DNA from: Cavia porcellus
Taxonomy: Eukaryota > Chordata > Mammalia > Rodentia > Caviidae
DNA: 64,000 nucleotides
Direction: 5' to 3'
NCBI RefSeq assembly: GCF_034190915.1
Contig: NW_026947490.1
Location: forward strand, 63,539,494-63,603,493
Part shown: positions 1-13,825 of the stretch, one piece after another
Position numbering within the stretch: the stretch's first letter is position 1
Layout of the letters: the number at the start of each line of letters is the position of its first letter
The notes under the pieces: model-generated
Seen by the model: the letters and a program-made list of their open reading frames with translations, nothing else
What the model was told of the DNA's origin: nothing
Database searches by the model: none
Position numbers and translations under genes: made by a program

Positions 1-129
1 TAGCACAGAAGATAAAAGTCTAGAAGTTGATAAATACAGTTTCAGTTGATTTCAATCTAATACAAACAGTCCAACATCAGCTAAACCCTGGCCTCCAGTT
101 CTATTAGGGAACCACCCAGCCCATTCTGA

Positions 130-243
130 AATGCTTCAAATCAAACACAGAACAGATATTTAGCTTTACCCCTGACTAGCTTTCAGATGTAGGCAAATTA
201 TTTCTTTTACCAGCCTCAGTTTCTGCATTTATAAAATGGGGGA
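130..243 (+). repeat. MIR SINE fragment
   Basis: The text CCCTGACTAGCTTTCAGATG, GCAAATTATTTCTTTTACC, then CAGTTTCTGCATTTATAAAA follows the conserved MIR core and 3' order. It is interrupted by the B1 at 244. Confidence 0.55.
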
Positions 244-402
244 GCCAGGTGCAGTGGTGCATGCCTGCCTGTCACCCCAGAACTCTGGAGGTTGAACCAG
301 CAGGATCACTATAAGTTTGAGACCACCCTGGGCTACACCCTGGGGGTTCTACGCCAGCCTGAACTACACAGTGAGACTGCCTCAAAAAAACAAAACAATA
401 AT
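244..402 (+). repeat. B1-like SINE
   Basis: It has a 7SL-derived body (GCCAGGTGCAGTGGTGCATG) and a diverged second part, ending in an A-rich tail. It is inserted in a MIR. Confidence 0.8.
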
Positions 403-1034
403 AATATGGGGTAATGACAGTCTTTCTAAGGTGGTGGCTGTGTGGGCGGTGTTTAGTAAACAGCATATCGGGCAAACACCACAGGCCTAGAGAAATGCTA
501 ATCAATACGTCAACTGATCATTAGTACTGGTACCACCACTATGATGGGTGCAGGCAGGGCTTTGGTATAGGGTGAACCTCTGCCCTTAATTTGTGGATAG
601 CTGTTGTATAGAGAAATGCAGAGGGTTTGATGAGAGATTCAGAAAACAGACAGCTGGGGAGCTCTGGGCACCCCCACTCACCTTCAGCCACTGCAACTTT
701 CGTCTGTCAGCAACTCCTGTGTTGTTGACACAGACATACCTTGTGAAGAAGGATTTTTGTTTTTAGGGCTGAGAATAGAATCCAGGGCCTGTGTGTGCTC
801 GGCAAGATCCCAGGGTCCACCACTAGGGTGGATCCCCAGGCCTGAAGAAGGGTTCTTTAACCCATTCTCGTATAGTCTGGCCTCAACAATGCTAAGAATT
901 TTTCATAATGCAGTGACTCTGGCTATAAAGCTGGATTTCCTGGAGGATGAATCCTTTGCCTGATGAGATCCAACTCTCTTTGATTAAATTAAAGGTATTA
1001 TGCTGATACTACTCTCATTTAAAATTATTATTAT

Positions 1035-1176
1035 TATTTTTTTTTTTTTTGCCTTTTTGAGACAGGGTCTTGCTACGTAGTTCAGGCTGGCCTTGGGCAG
1101 TCTCAAACTCCCAATGACCCTCCTGTCTCAGCCTCCCAAGTGCTGGGACTACAGAAGTGCACCACCACTCCTGGCT
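1035..1176 (-). repeat. B1-like SINE
   Basis: Antisense 7SL-type element: a T-run, then GAGACAGGGTCTTGCTACGT and CAAGTGCTGGGACTACAG. Confidence 0.85.
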
Positions 1177-1310
1177 TAGAACTGCTTTCATTCTACTTAT
1201 CAGGAGTGGTCAACAGCCGCTGGGTGTCTTTCCTGGCTCCAAGTGCCTACTTTGAAACTCAAGCTGTGTATGAATGAAGACAAATGTTAAAGAAAATAGA
1301 AGCCAGTTAC

Positions 1311-1539
1311 CTTTTTACCTTCTGCTAAGGCACTCAGCTTTGGTCTCGGTGGTGGTGACTCATCAAAGAACAGAATGTCATCCCCTTCCGAGAAGCCGCG
1401 CCCGAGCTTGGGCATCTGGGGGGCAGCGATCGCCTTCTGCACAGGGAACTCTGCGCCAGTTTGTGGAGACCGGGTAGGCGGCTGCCCAGATGAGCTTGGC
1501 ACTGCTGGGCTCCCAACTTCACTCGAGCTTTGGAGGAAT
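1311..1539 (-). CDS. MCM10: MCM10 exon 14, last exon in the window
   Basis: Residues 580-656. The acceptor is tgtttctttaaag. It contains FLQSSSEVGSPAVPSSSG, then PKLGRGFSEGDDILFFDES and PPPRPKLSALAEGKK. Two donors are possible. AAAAAG|gtaact (end 1311) keeps a Lys-Lys pair as in the human AEAKK and is my choice. GAAG|gtaaaa (end 1319) would shift the exit phase. The next exon is off the left edge. Confidence 0.92.
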
Positions 1540-4500
1540 CTTTAAAGAAACATGCAGCAGCAAAATATACACAGGTATCACACAGATGGAAACTGCAGTG
1601 CTCAAAGTGCACAGGGAGCGTCTAGGCAGGCCAGCTGCTAACTGGTAAAATAACTCCCATTCTTTAATCGTTCAAATTGGTGCAGCACATGAAGAACAAG
1701 ACTCACTTTATACACATGTGGGTTAAATGAATCCCCATTGAGTAAGCTAGAATTCTTCCACTTTAGAACTGATTACTGTTTTATCAAACGGCTTTCTACT
1801 TTCTAATAGATGTTTCCTGCACAGCACAGGCCTGAGGTTGAAATGTGGTGGCATCCCAGCCTACAGGTAGTTCTGGGACTTGCAGGACCTCTCTGCACTT
1901 TAGTTTGCTCTACCAAGAAGAAATGAAGTGCAGGTTATATCTGGACATCCTAACAGGAAGTACTGGAACCAACAGGATAATTACATCATGTAGCTTAGAG
2001 CTATTTAAGAATGGCAAACTTGAGAAATCAACTTGTCCAAATCCCTCATTTTATACATGATGAAACTAAGGTCAGGTCACATTATTCCTAGTGACAGACC
2101 CAGGCCAGGTGCCAGGTAACCACAGGCCAGGATCTTTTCACTATCACTGCTCTCTCTGCCAAGCCGAGCCACAGGGTGACCTGCAAACTGCCTATCAAGT
2201 CCTACCCAGAAATGATTTGTTTGGCTAATAAAATTCTGAAAAATGTCAGACTGTGTGATGGCTTGTATCCAGATGTCCCCCTCAAAGCCGCATGTGCTCA
2301 GAGGTGGGCGTTGGGAGTGAATGGATCACGGGTATGTGATACTGGACCGATCCACTGATGGGTTTAGCACAGTTCTGGGCATGGACGATGGATTTTCTGA
2401 AGAGAGAGGATCTATCCTGGGTTTGGGTAGCAACAACCAATAGACTTGCAGTCTGGATGGAGTGAAAAGGCAAACAAGGAATTTGCATTTCTGCGTTGCC
2501 ATGGACTATTTCTCCTCTATGTTCCTGTCATGTGCCACCCTGCCTCAGAGCCAACTGACTATGGACTGAAACCTCTACAAACTGTGGACCAAAATAAATC
2601 TTTTTCCTCCTTTACTTTGAGGGTATTAGGTATCTCGCACCAGTTTAAGAAAGTAACTACCCATGTTTCCTTGATAACAAGACGTAGCCAGAAAATAATC
2701 AGCCTCGAAAAACAGAGCTCAAAAATGCCTGCCCCAATCAGCTATCTTTGCCTTACCTGCCAAAATTATTCTCTTGCTTATAGCTACTCTGTAAGGCAGA
2801 AAGAGTGTGAGATGGATTGTAATGCTTTCTGACAGGTGCTCTCCATTCTCTACAAAGGCCACAATCCTACACTCATACACATTTCATTTTCATCTTATAA
2901 AAAATAATATTTGTTACCTGGAGGCAAACAATAAATACCTCCATAGACACCCTATCAGCACCCCAGTCGCATTTGCCCGAGACCAAATGCATGCTCTTAT
3001 TTTTCCAGAGACAGCGCTCTTGGCTTTTGACTTTGCTTTTCCTGGAACCACTTGGCTTTTAGAAGCCCAGAAGTGGGACAGCACGGAGGTTAACACTGGA
3101 GTACAGCAGGGGTGAGTTCAAAGTCCGCTCTCTCATGTACGAACTCTCAGACCTTGTGGCACATGGTTCGAAGCAGCAGGATAAGGATTCCTTGCAGTTA
3201 CTGCGAGATGAGTAAGACACTACATTTATGGACCGGGCTGCACTGCACATGATGAGCCTGTACGAACAGCAGCTCCACTGTTACTCAGAAAACCTGGGCT
3301 CAGGAAATCTTAGATTTGTCCACCTTCCACTTCCACTTTCGTCTCTTCTTTCTTTTTTGAGACAGGGTCTCACTATGCAGCTCAGGCTGGCCTTGAGCTC
3401 ACTTGGTAGGCCAGGCTGGTCTCAGACTCGCAATGGTCCTCCTGCCTCAGCCTTGAGTGCTGGGATTATAGGCATGCGCCACCACACCCGGCTTCCACTT
3501 CTGTTTCTTCTTTTTTAGTGCCTCGTTTACTTGAACAGCAGCAATAATCCACTCACTGGTTTTGCCCGTATACTTAGAAACCTAACTAGCAAAGCCAAGA
3601 GACGAGTCAAACAGGAAAACATATGCTTTCCCTCTACCCAACCGTTCTCTTCATACATCATTCCTCTCTCTTTTCCACAGTGATATTGACTACCCTGGTC
3701 TGGCCCATCTGCTGTCTCCTAGGAGTCACTAGACAAAACTAGAAGCATTAGCCTTCGATGCTGTTTAGGTTATCACAAAAATGTAGCCAACCTAGATCTG
3801 AAGCCTTATTTTTAGACACCTGGTAAGACATTCAGAGATTCCTAACTGATTGTTAGGCCTGCTACCCTTACCGCCTCTGCATTTCTTCGGATTTCTTTTT
3901 CCTCAGCTCCAACATCTGCTGTTTCTGCTGCTTCAGGAGGGCTGATGCAGAGATAGACTGGATGGCAGGTTTGGGGCTCCCCAGGATCCCTAAAACACAA
4001 GCCCAAAGTGAGAGGTTCTCCAGGCGGGGAGGGAAGTTGGGCATACACGCTGTAGCCAGGCAAGCCAACCTTACCTGAATTCATGGCTTTTGCTAAATGC
4101 TTCAAGTTTCTGGCTCCAAACGTCGGCAGGTCCATCAGTTCCCTGAACTCCTCAGAGCAAGACAAGCTCTTCTGTGGTATTCCTGGGACATGTAAACACC
4201 CGCGTTATGGGAGTCTAAATTCAGACTGTTTAATGTCATCCAATCTTGTGATGTCATGACGTACCACTTTTAAAATTGTCATTTAGTCATTTGTAAGTTA
4301 ACTAGACAAAATGCCAAGAGAAGGTAAAGAAGCTATAACTTTTAACATCAGATGAATACATAAGTCTATGCAAGGGTATGCTACCTCTAGTAATGATTAG
4401 CACACTAAGCACCTACTATCTGTGAGGTCATTTGAGACACTACTTCTGGAACGTGCATAATGGAGAAGGAGGCATGCTAGGCCCTGACCCACTGCCAGGA

Positions 4501-7500
4501 CCACAAGTACAGGGTGGGCTAGCATTTTCTGACCTTGGACTATTTTACCAAAAGGTAAAATATCCTGAGAGGGTTGACCAGGAACCTGATCCTCCTGATT
4601 CTAATGCTCGCTATCAAGAGTCTGACACAGATACATCAAGAAATCTTAAAAAGTGCACAAAATGAAGACACAGCTAGGATCAGTGTGTCCTGCCACCATG
4701 TCTGATGCCTTCAGCCACATCGCATTCCTGACTAGCCGAAGGGTGGACAGTCATCACTTAGAGTGGGAGTTGTAGTCATCCTCACTCACAACTACTGAAT
4801 TTTTACACTGCAGGAAAAAAGTGCAGGATGAAGAAACAAGGGTACCAAGTTTCTGCTGTGCTTCCTGAATGATGGAGTCTGTGCCCTTCACAACCAGACT
4901 GGTCAGTGTGGTTTGAATCTTCTTTTTAGGAGCAACAGCTGCAGCACTGAAATGACAAGAGTCCCAGGAAAGGAAAGTCACCAACCCCAAGCTCTGCTGA
5001 GTACAGAAGGCAGCCCAACCCTCGAGGCGTTTACACCAACGACCCAGCGCCCTGAAGACAGGGAAGCAGGCTTTCCTAATGCCAGGGCCCACAGACAGGT
5101 GGTTTACACACAGAAGAAGCACAGGAGACAAACTACAAACTTGTTTCAGGCCTTTCTGAAAAGGCCAAAGAAATACAAAACATGCTAACACTTCGATTTA
5201 GAAGTCTAGAAATCTCTTAAAATAATTAAGGACTAGCCAGGGGTGGTGGCATATGCTTGTAATCCCAACACTCAGGAGGCTAAGGCAGGAAGATCACCAC
5301 AAGTTCAAGGTCAGCCTGGGCTACACAGTGAGTTCAAAGCCAGTCTGCAATACAGAGGGAGGCCCTGTCAAAAACAAACAAACCTCCACAACAAAAAAGG
5401 CAGACTAAGGACTACTTAAAACACAAGATGCTACCTATAGTCTAATCAGTAGTGATGTTGTAGCCAGGAGTGGTAGCATAAAGCAATGCCCTGCAGGAAA
5501 TGCCGCAGCACCCGAGTTCAAAAAGGTAAGCACGGGGGTTCTGAGACGTCTGCAGCCTCACTTGAATGTCACGGGGAAATGGCCCCAAGACGGGCACCGT
5601 GATGGACACTCTTAACTGCCCACAGTCAGGTAGAGGAAGTCAGGAAGCCTCGGCTTTCTGTGAGGTCCACCCCGGCAGAGTGACTCCTCCTCATTCTGTT
5701 CCTGAGGCTAAAGGGGTCCCAGGCAGCAGCTAGGAAAAATAAACCTAGGTGCATGTCTTCAGATAGCTGCACCAAGGCCAGGGACCAGGCTTCCTCTTGG
5801 AAGACACGCACCACCCTTACCCGCAGAGAAGCCCCGAGAAGGTCTTACATGGAGGCCGCATAGGATTCTGAGGAAATCCCTCCGTAGTAGAAACCATCTC
5901 GGCACAGTCGCTCTTTCAGGCCGGTGCCTTTGCGGGCGAACTTCCTCGGAACCCGTCCTCCCGAGAAGGTGGACTGCAGATCGGCACGCTTGGCGCTGAG
6001 CTTCTTGTACTGGGCCTGGATGTGGTACTGGCAGTACTCGCAGTCACGCTGTGGGAAGAGTAGCTATGGGGCTGGGGCCCAAGAGCAGATAACCCTGCCT
6101 TCTGTGGATGCCACGGCCTGCCTCTGCAGAGTGCCAGGCTCCTTCCTCAGGCCCCTCGCAAAGCACTTGTCCAGCATAGAGTGAGGACACTCATGCTTTC
6201 TGCCCACTTTCTATAGTGGAAATACAATCGGCTTCCAGAAGAAACCTCAAAACCATATCCATGAAAGGAGGCACTGAAAGAAGTTACTCATGATGAGACT
6301 CCTTTCACAGGCTGTGCCCAGAACAGGCAAGGCCTCAAAGTCACAAAGAAAGCCGAGTCACAGGATGGCAGGAGTAGGGAATGGGAATGATTTTATCAGA
6401 TGATGGAAAGTTTCAAAGCTAGAGAGCGGACAGCTCATGGCTAAACATCACCAAACTGAGTACTCTAAAAACAGCTCATTGTGTGTACCTGAATTTGTCC
6501 TCAAAAGATAATTAAGACTAATTACTCAAGAGGCAGGGGCAGGGAGATTCCAAGTTCTAGGCTAGCTGGGCAACTTAGCAAGAGTCTACCTCAAAATAAG
6601 AAAATTAAAAGGGCTGGCAACATAGCTCAGAGGTAGAATACTTGCCTGGCATTCATGAGGCCCTGGCTTCAATCCCCAACATCACACACACAAAATAAAG
6701 TAAGACTAAAAATTAAAAATCAGCTGCTAGCAAAGTTTTTCTAGCCCTTTTCAGTAAGAGAAAGTCATATTGTATTGGTGAACTCTTAGATGCACTAGCA
6801 ACAGACTTTTAATGCACTGTTCCAGCTTTTTTGTGATGTCTCAGTACTTCTTTTAAGATCTCCTTTTTATTAACTGTCTCTATTTCTTGCTCACCAGTTC
6901 ATGTATTATGAAGGAAGGAAAATGAACTTGTCATTTAAGTTTTCAAAGAACTCTAAGAAGAACCTCTTCATGTTCACTAGGATGGCTATAATAAAAGACA
7001 ATGAGCCAGGTGTGGTGGCCCATGCCTCTAATCCCAGCACTCTGCGAGGCCAAGGCAAGGGGATCACAAATTCAAACCAGTTATGGGTAATTTAGTGGCC
7101 TAGCAAGACCTTATCTCAAAATAAAAAGGGCTCGGGATGAAGCTTTGAACAAAGGCCCTGGGTTCAACTTCCAACTCCCAGCACTACAAAAACCAGAAGC
7201 AAACAACAACAAAAAATACAATCAACAAAGAGCTGGCAAGGATGTGGAGATGTGAAGAAATGGAAACCCTGCTGGTGGGAATGTACAATCACCCACCCAC
7301 GATGCAAGCCAGTCCAGCAGTTCCTTCAACCTTAAACATAAAGTAAGCATCCGGCCCAGCATCCTGTCCAAGGTACACAGTGAACAGAACAGAAAATACG
7401 TGTCTGCACCACACTGTGAGTAAATGCTTATAGTAACATTCTTCACATAACCTGATGTGGACACAACCCCAATGTCCATCAACGTAAGTATTAGAAACTA

Positions 7501-10500
7501 CCCGTACAATAGATATGTAACCATAAAAAGGAATGACGGATTCTAAAGCTACATGGATGAGCTTGAAAACAATATGCTAAGTTAAAAAAAGTCAAAGGTC
7601 ACATTTTGTGATCCCATTATATGAAACATTCAGAATGGACAGATTCATAGAGATACACAGTAGACTAGTGCTCACCAAGGACAGGGGGAAGACCATGAAA
7701 TGACTGCTGGTGGGTATGGGTTTCTCTTGGAGGGTATTGAAAATAAGCATCTGAAATTACACCGTGGTGACAGCTGCACTACTCTGTGACTGTATTAAAG
7801 ATTCCTGTATACCAAAGGGTGCAGAGTATGGCACAAGAATCATAACTCAACGCAGCTATGTTTTTAAAAAAGCACTTTGGAAAGTTATATACTTTGAGTT
7901 AAAATTTAGGATAAAATAAGGCTTTTAGTGTATTTCGCCACTGTGTTTAATCTCTGGAACTACAAAGAATTGAAAGCAAAACACAATTTCATCCTCCTTC
8001 TACCTAGTCAGTTCACAATAACAGATCACTTCCCAAGGTGAAAGTCCCGTTGTTCTTTTACTGATACCCCATCCCTGACTTTTTAAGCTGGTAATTATTA
8101 ACTATATTCAATGATCTCATTTTGACTCTTTCTGTGAAGTACTGGACTCGGTTCCAAATTGGTCATTATGGCCAAAGCACCTAGCATCTGTTACTAATAA
8201 CCCTCATCTCTAGCAGGAACATCCTCACAGGGTGGAAACCAACCAAATTAACTGTCTGTGTACACGGCTCCCCATTCTTCTTCTTGGCTTTGCAGGTTCC
8301 CAGGTCCAGAGCTTCACCCATGATTAAGATCTTCTGAGGATGATCAATGGACAGGCACACCTGTCAGAAGGAGGGAGGGCAGGGTTAAAGGTGGACAAAG
8401 GCATGACCGTCATTAACAAGACTGAATAAAACAGTGCTCGGGGCAGATGTAAGAAGGCTCCATTGGTCTGAAGGAACCTGAAGCCAGGACTCTGGAACAT
8501 AGTTTTAGGAATCAGAGCGCAGAAGACACATTCAGCTGTCTTCCCAGGACCACTTTTTTCTTCCTCTGAGCCAATAGAATCCTCATTTTATCTGGGCTGT
8601 CAAATGCTCAGCCTCAAGGAGATCCTACTCCTTATTCTGGTCATCATCTCTCTTAGCACAGGATTTCTTGGAGTACTGGAGCTCAGCAGGTCCAGTGGTT
8701 ACCGGGTTATGACATCCAGAGGAGGATGCTGGGAAAACGCTATCATGCAAATCTAGACATGGGCAGACAAGACTGTCCTGCTTATCTGAGCCCTGCCCAG
8801 TCAACTCGCTTCATATCATAGCCTGCTGTTTCTTTTTGCTATGTGTCTCCAAGTAATAAAGCCCTTTACAGGATTTGGGTGAGGCTTCTGCTTCAGTGCA
8901 CACACACACAAGCATCTGAGTTTGTGTAAAGCCTCCTTTAAGATGTAGGAATTGTAGGAGAAATTCAGCAAAGCGTGGAGAGTCCTCCTCTGGGGTTAGT
9001 ATCCAGTGCTCCCAGGGACTTGCAGCCAAGAGGGAAAGGCGGAGAGCCTCACAGCACACTGCCCTACCACTATACTGCCCGTGTGGAATTTTCAGGAAAA
9101 ATAAATCCCACCGTTTACTGTTAAACAGAAACCACATTGAAAGCCATTCTGTTCTTTGCAGCCAAACACATTCCTAAGCCACAGATGAAGATTCGTTGTC
9201 ATTCTCTGGTGAAAGCAAATAATGAAATTAATTTTACCCCCTAACTCCTTCCTTGGGAGTAGGGGGTATAGGAGTCCAAACTGATCAGGTATTCCAAGTA
9301 GCGGGTATTCAAGTCCAAATAAAGCTTCTAGCTGAGTCAGGAGCAGGGATCGACACTGCCATTCACAGGGGTTCAGCTTTGCAATTTTGACTGGGGAAGC
9401 TGTGGGCAGAACCACAACTCCAACAAGCTTGAAAAGATGAAAATTCACTTTTTATTTTAATGGCAACTGTCAGTGTAATAGTTAACGGAGCAAAATTCAC
9501 TGCCTCGGTGATGCCACCATGGAGAAAGATCTAAGGAAACTTGAGAATAAGAGTTTAAAACACTCCAGGAATCTTAGAACTAATTTGAATATATAATATA
9601 AAAGTCATTGTTATAAAACAGTTTAGAGTAGGGAGAAATTCAAAATATTAGCAGAAAAGGAACAAATGAAAAAACAAGATGAATAGAAACACTATATAGA
9701 AGCGTGTTGAGTGTCTGGAGGTAGCCTACTATGAAGTTTATGATAAAACTCAGCTGATTTGTAAAAACAATCCTTACGTCAGATCAGAGCCTTACCTCCT
9801 CGGAACCATCCTTGGGCTTCATGGGGTTGGCATTTAGCAACCCTACGGCAGTGCCTTGCTCCGTCTTCCAGAGCTGCCTGTGAACTTCTCCAAACAAGAA
9901 CAGCGACACACAGCATGTCAGATCACGGAGATCGCTAAGTCGCCAGATGCTAAACGTTTTCCCCTAGAATAAATATTTATTTTTACTGTTAATGTTTGCA
10001 CTGTGCTGCATACCACCTCCGTGTTTGGTTCCAGGGCCTTACTATGGAAACATATTACCCTCCTCGTTTAAGAGATGAACGAGAAGCAGGGTGAGCTAGC
10101 AGCAAACTCTAATTCTCAAGGCCATGCAGTCACTGCCTTTCCAGGAACACCACACATCTTCCCCTCATTATGAGGACAGGAAGAACTAAGGGACTCTCAT
10201 TCAGTAACTTACCGACATGAATAGACCCTGGGTACATAATTCAGCAGGTCTATTATTTATCTCTAATTATATCATCAACAGTAACATAAAGATTTCCACT
10301 GCATGTTAATAAATCTTCACTTCATTTAGAAGAAAATAAAAGCTCATTTAAATTTGTAAAATATCAGAGGTATTATTAAATATTTGAAAAAAATACAAGA
10401 CAATATACTGATCACAGACAAAGCATGGTGAGCCCATGCCTGTAAAACTAGCAGGTTTGGAAACGTGGCAGGTATTATGCTATGTTGCACTTTAGACCTG

Positions 10501-12650
10501 ATATCTTATACCTATAGGGATCTCCAAAGGATCCATGAACTCGGCCTCCCTGAATAACTGACCCTTTCCTCCAAAGGAGGGAATAATGTCACAGAGAAAA
10601 TCATGAGTCACCAAAAATACAGATTAGTAGGTGGGTATAGGTCATGCACTTGGTTCTGGCACTTAAAAGCCAAGGGTGGAGGATGAGGAGTTCAAGGCCA
10701 ACCTGGGCTACATAGACGGAGCCTATCTCCAAAAACCAAAAGAAAAAACAAATCAGTGACAAAATACAATGAGAATGATTTGGACAATGAAATGTCTAAG
10801 AAACATGTGCAATTAGCTCTTAAAGTAGGGCATTCTTTACGTAGATCTCCTTGAATACCAATCAAGGATATATGGCAACTAGAAATTATTTCAAAAATTT
10901 GTTGACAGGCATCAATTAAGAATGTGAGTCCTCAGGGTTAACCTGTGATGAAGTAACTCAGAAATCAGTTACATGGTGTTATGACTCATCTCTAGATGTC
11001 CCCCAAAGCCTCAGGGGTCTTAGGTGGGGCTTGGCAGAGGCAACTGGATCTAGAGTGTGTGACGCTGGGATTAAGGAGGTGTGAGTGTACCTGCCCTCAG
11101 GGGAGGCAGCCTGGATAAAATGTAAAGGATAGAAAGAGGCTGGTGTGCTCGTTGCCACTTGCTTGCTAGTTGCCTGCCCTGTTTGCCATGGACCACTTCC
11201 TCCCTGGGTGCCCCTCTCCCATGCCACGGCACCTTAGATCCCGTGGATTATGGACTGAAGCCTCCGTAAACTGGGAGCTGATAGAAACCTTTCTCCTTTA
11301 ACTTCGGGTTTCAGGTACCTTGTCTCAGCAATGAGGAAAGTAACTCAGACACATGGCTTACACTGTTAGTACTCTGTGGGGTGACTTTCTTCAAAATAAC
11401 CCCGAACGTCACCCAGTCTATTTCTTCCAACTTCTCCACTGCCATCTTTTCCTTGATCTGAGACAATCTGATCAGTTTGCGGCCAACCATTTTCTTGCTC
11501 ATTTCTGTGGAGGATACTCGGGGTCGCCTGGGTTCAGAAACCAACAAGGAAGAGAATGTTACTCACAAGTGATTATCGGGCGCCTGACAAGGTGGGATGA
11601 GAGATGTTATAGGCAGAAATCCATAGGGTGCCTGGGGTGTTTCCTTATGGAGACATAGGAAAGTAATTTTTAAAGCAAGGTTTGCTTTCTTTGGATACGG
11701 ATTTACCCTTAAAAGTTTATTCTCTAAGTTTTTATGTTACATTGTGAGATCAAATATAAGATACTACTGTCCTCCTCAAACTATGTATCTTTATACATTT
11801 AAAAATCATCTGTCATCTCTAGCATTATGAAAAATAATTAAATAAAAAATATTTTATACCAAAGCTGTAAAAACATTTATAGTTTGTGTCAGTGTTTCTA
11901 GCTGTCACCTTCTGATTAAATATACTATTATCTGTCTATTTGCTTTTTACAGGTAATGTTTACAAGTGGTAAACATCCTTTGCTCATTATATACATAAGA
12001 GTGAGTGTTCCTAAAGCTTTTCACATGTGACCAAGCTGAGTCAACTCAGTGCTGCTGCTATTCTTACTGTGGGTTCTGCCCAGCTCAAGAGCCACAGGGA
12101 TGCTGGGAATCTGCTACACAAAGGTGCCGCTTCAGAAAGACTGTTTTCAAGAAGAGGGTGGATAAGCGAGGCTACCCAGTGAACTGACCTGAGCCGAAGG
12201 CCGGAGAAGGTTTCCATGGAGACCTGTGGGGCTGCTTCCCCCAAGCTCCCTGGGGGCCCAGAGCTTCGATCCCTAGTCACCCCACTGTGCTTTTTCCCGG
12301 GAATGGTCTGGAGCGGCTGGGAGGGTGCACTTGGCATACTTGAAGATGAGCTTTTGGGTTCTGGAAAATTAACGTAAGGATTGAGGGGGAAAAAACACTG
12401 AAAAAGTACAAAATCTGCTTACACAATGGTTTCATTTTTAATCAACATGTATGACAGTCGGATCTTGAGAGGACAGAGGAAGCCACAAGACCACTCAAAA
12501 TCTCTGTAGTGCAGGCTGATTTCTGTGATGATGGAAATGTTTTATACTGTCCAATACAGTGGTGGCCACCATCACATGTAACCACTGACCACGTTAAATG
12601 TGACTTGCAGTTCTATAGAGAGATTCTAACTCAAATTCATGTATTTATTC

Positions 12651-12706
<56 letters not shown>

Positions 12707-13766
12707 GGGGATCAAATCCAAGGCCTTACACATGCCAGTAAGTGGTCTACCACTAAGAGATAAGCCTCGCTCCTTCTAATTTAAATAGACAAATATCTAG
12801 TGTATTACAGTTTTAAAACACTAGTATTCTTGGGCTGAGGACTTAGCTCAGTGGCGTAAGTGCCTGCTTGGCAAGCATGAGGTCAAGTTTAATCCCTGGC
12901 ACCAAAACAAAAAAGAAAAAAAATATTATTCTATTCCATGACCTTCCCTGCATACTCACCATGTGTAAACACTAGTAGTTACCATACAGGAACAAGAGCT
13001 CCCCTTCAGGAATAAATAGTAGATATTTGTGCACACAGCAAATTCTCCACTGAAAATCTCCAACACTAATTACTCTCTCTTCTTTTTTTCTTGTTGCACT
13101 TTATTTCATTTTATTGGTGAGGTGGAGGAGTACAAAAGGGACCAACATATTTTACTAGCTACTGCAAATTTCTTACCCTTCCTGTTTCAGAAGTATTTAA
13201 AATGGTCTCAAAGGTCAGAAAGCTTGACATTTTCCATTACAAAACAACAATCTCTCTTATGAAACAGTGTGTTGTTTATCCCCAAAGGGACTTTGGATCA
13301 TGGTCCAGAGGCCAGGACAATTCTAGGACTTTAGAACCATTACTCGAAATCAAACTTTATACACTGCTCAGTGAAACACCTTAGGACTGCAAAGGTCTCA
13401 TGGAGAGACAATAGTCATAAATGGATAAACTGGATATACTTTTTTTTTTGTACTGAGAATTTAACTCAGGACCTTGCACTTGCTAGGCAGGTGCTGTGCC
13501 ACTGAGGCCAGCCCTGGATATACAATTTACTATGAAATTAATATGGATACTTAAAGGCTCTAGTGGTTCCTCAAAAGTGAGCATTCAAAGGGCTTTTCTG
13601 AACAAATTTAGCTGGTAAAATGTTGCTTCATCCAAGCTGCACTGTCTCTGGACCATTTTGCCTTAGGTCTTTTGGAGAATAATCTTGGGCAAACTGAGGC
13701 AACACAATAAAACCAATACATGAGGCTTATAAATCCTTTTCTTGTATGCATATATCCTTTCATATA

Positions 13767-13825
<59 letters not shown>

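Noticed and set aside
1..1260. Search for MCM10 exon 15
   Set aside because: No minus-strand stretch here matches the expected Lys/Arg-rich region after SALAEGKK; only MIR and B1 repeats are visible.
2446..2832. 128-residue plus-strand open frame
   Set aside because: It starts inside a MaLR LTR and runs into intron; no recognisable domain.
3059..3250. Short minus-strand frame with Cys residues
   Set aside because: Intronic, no splice signals or similarity.
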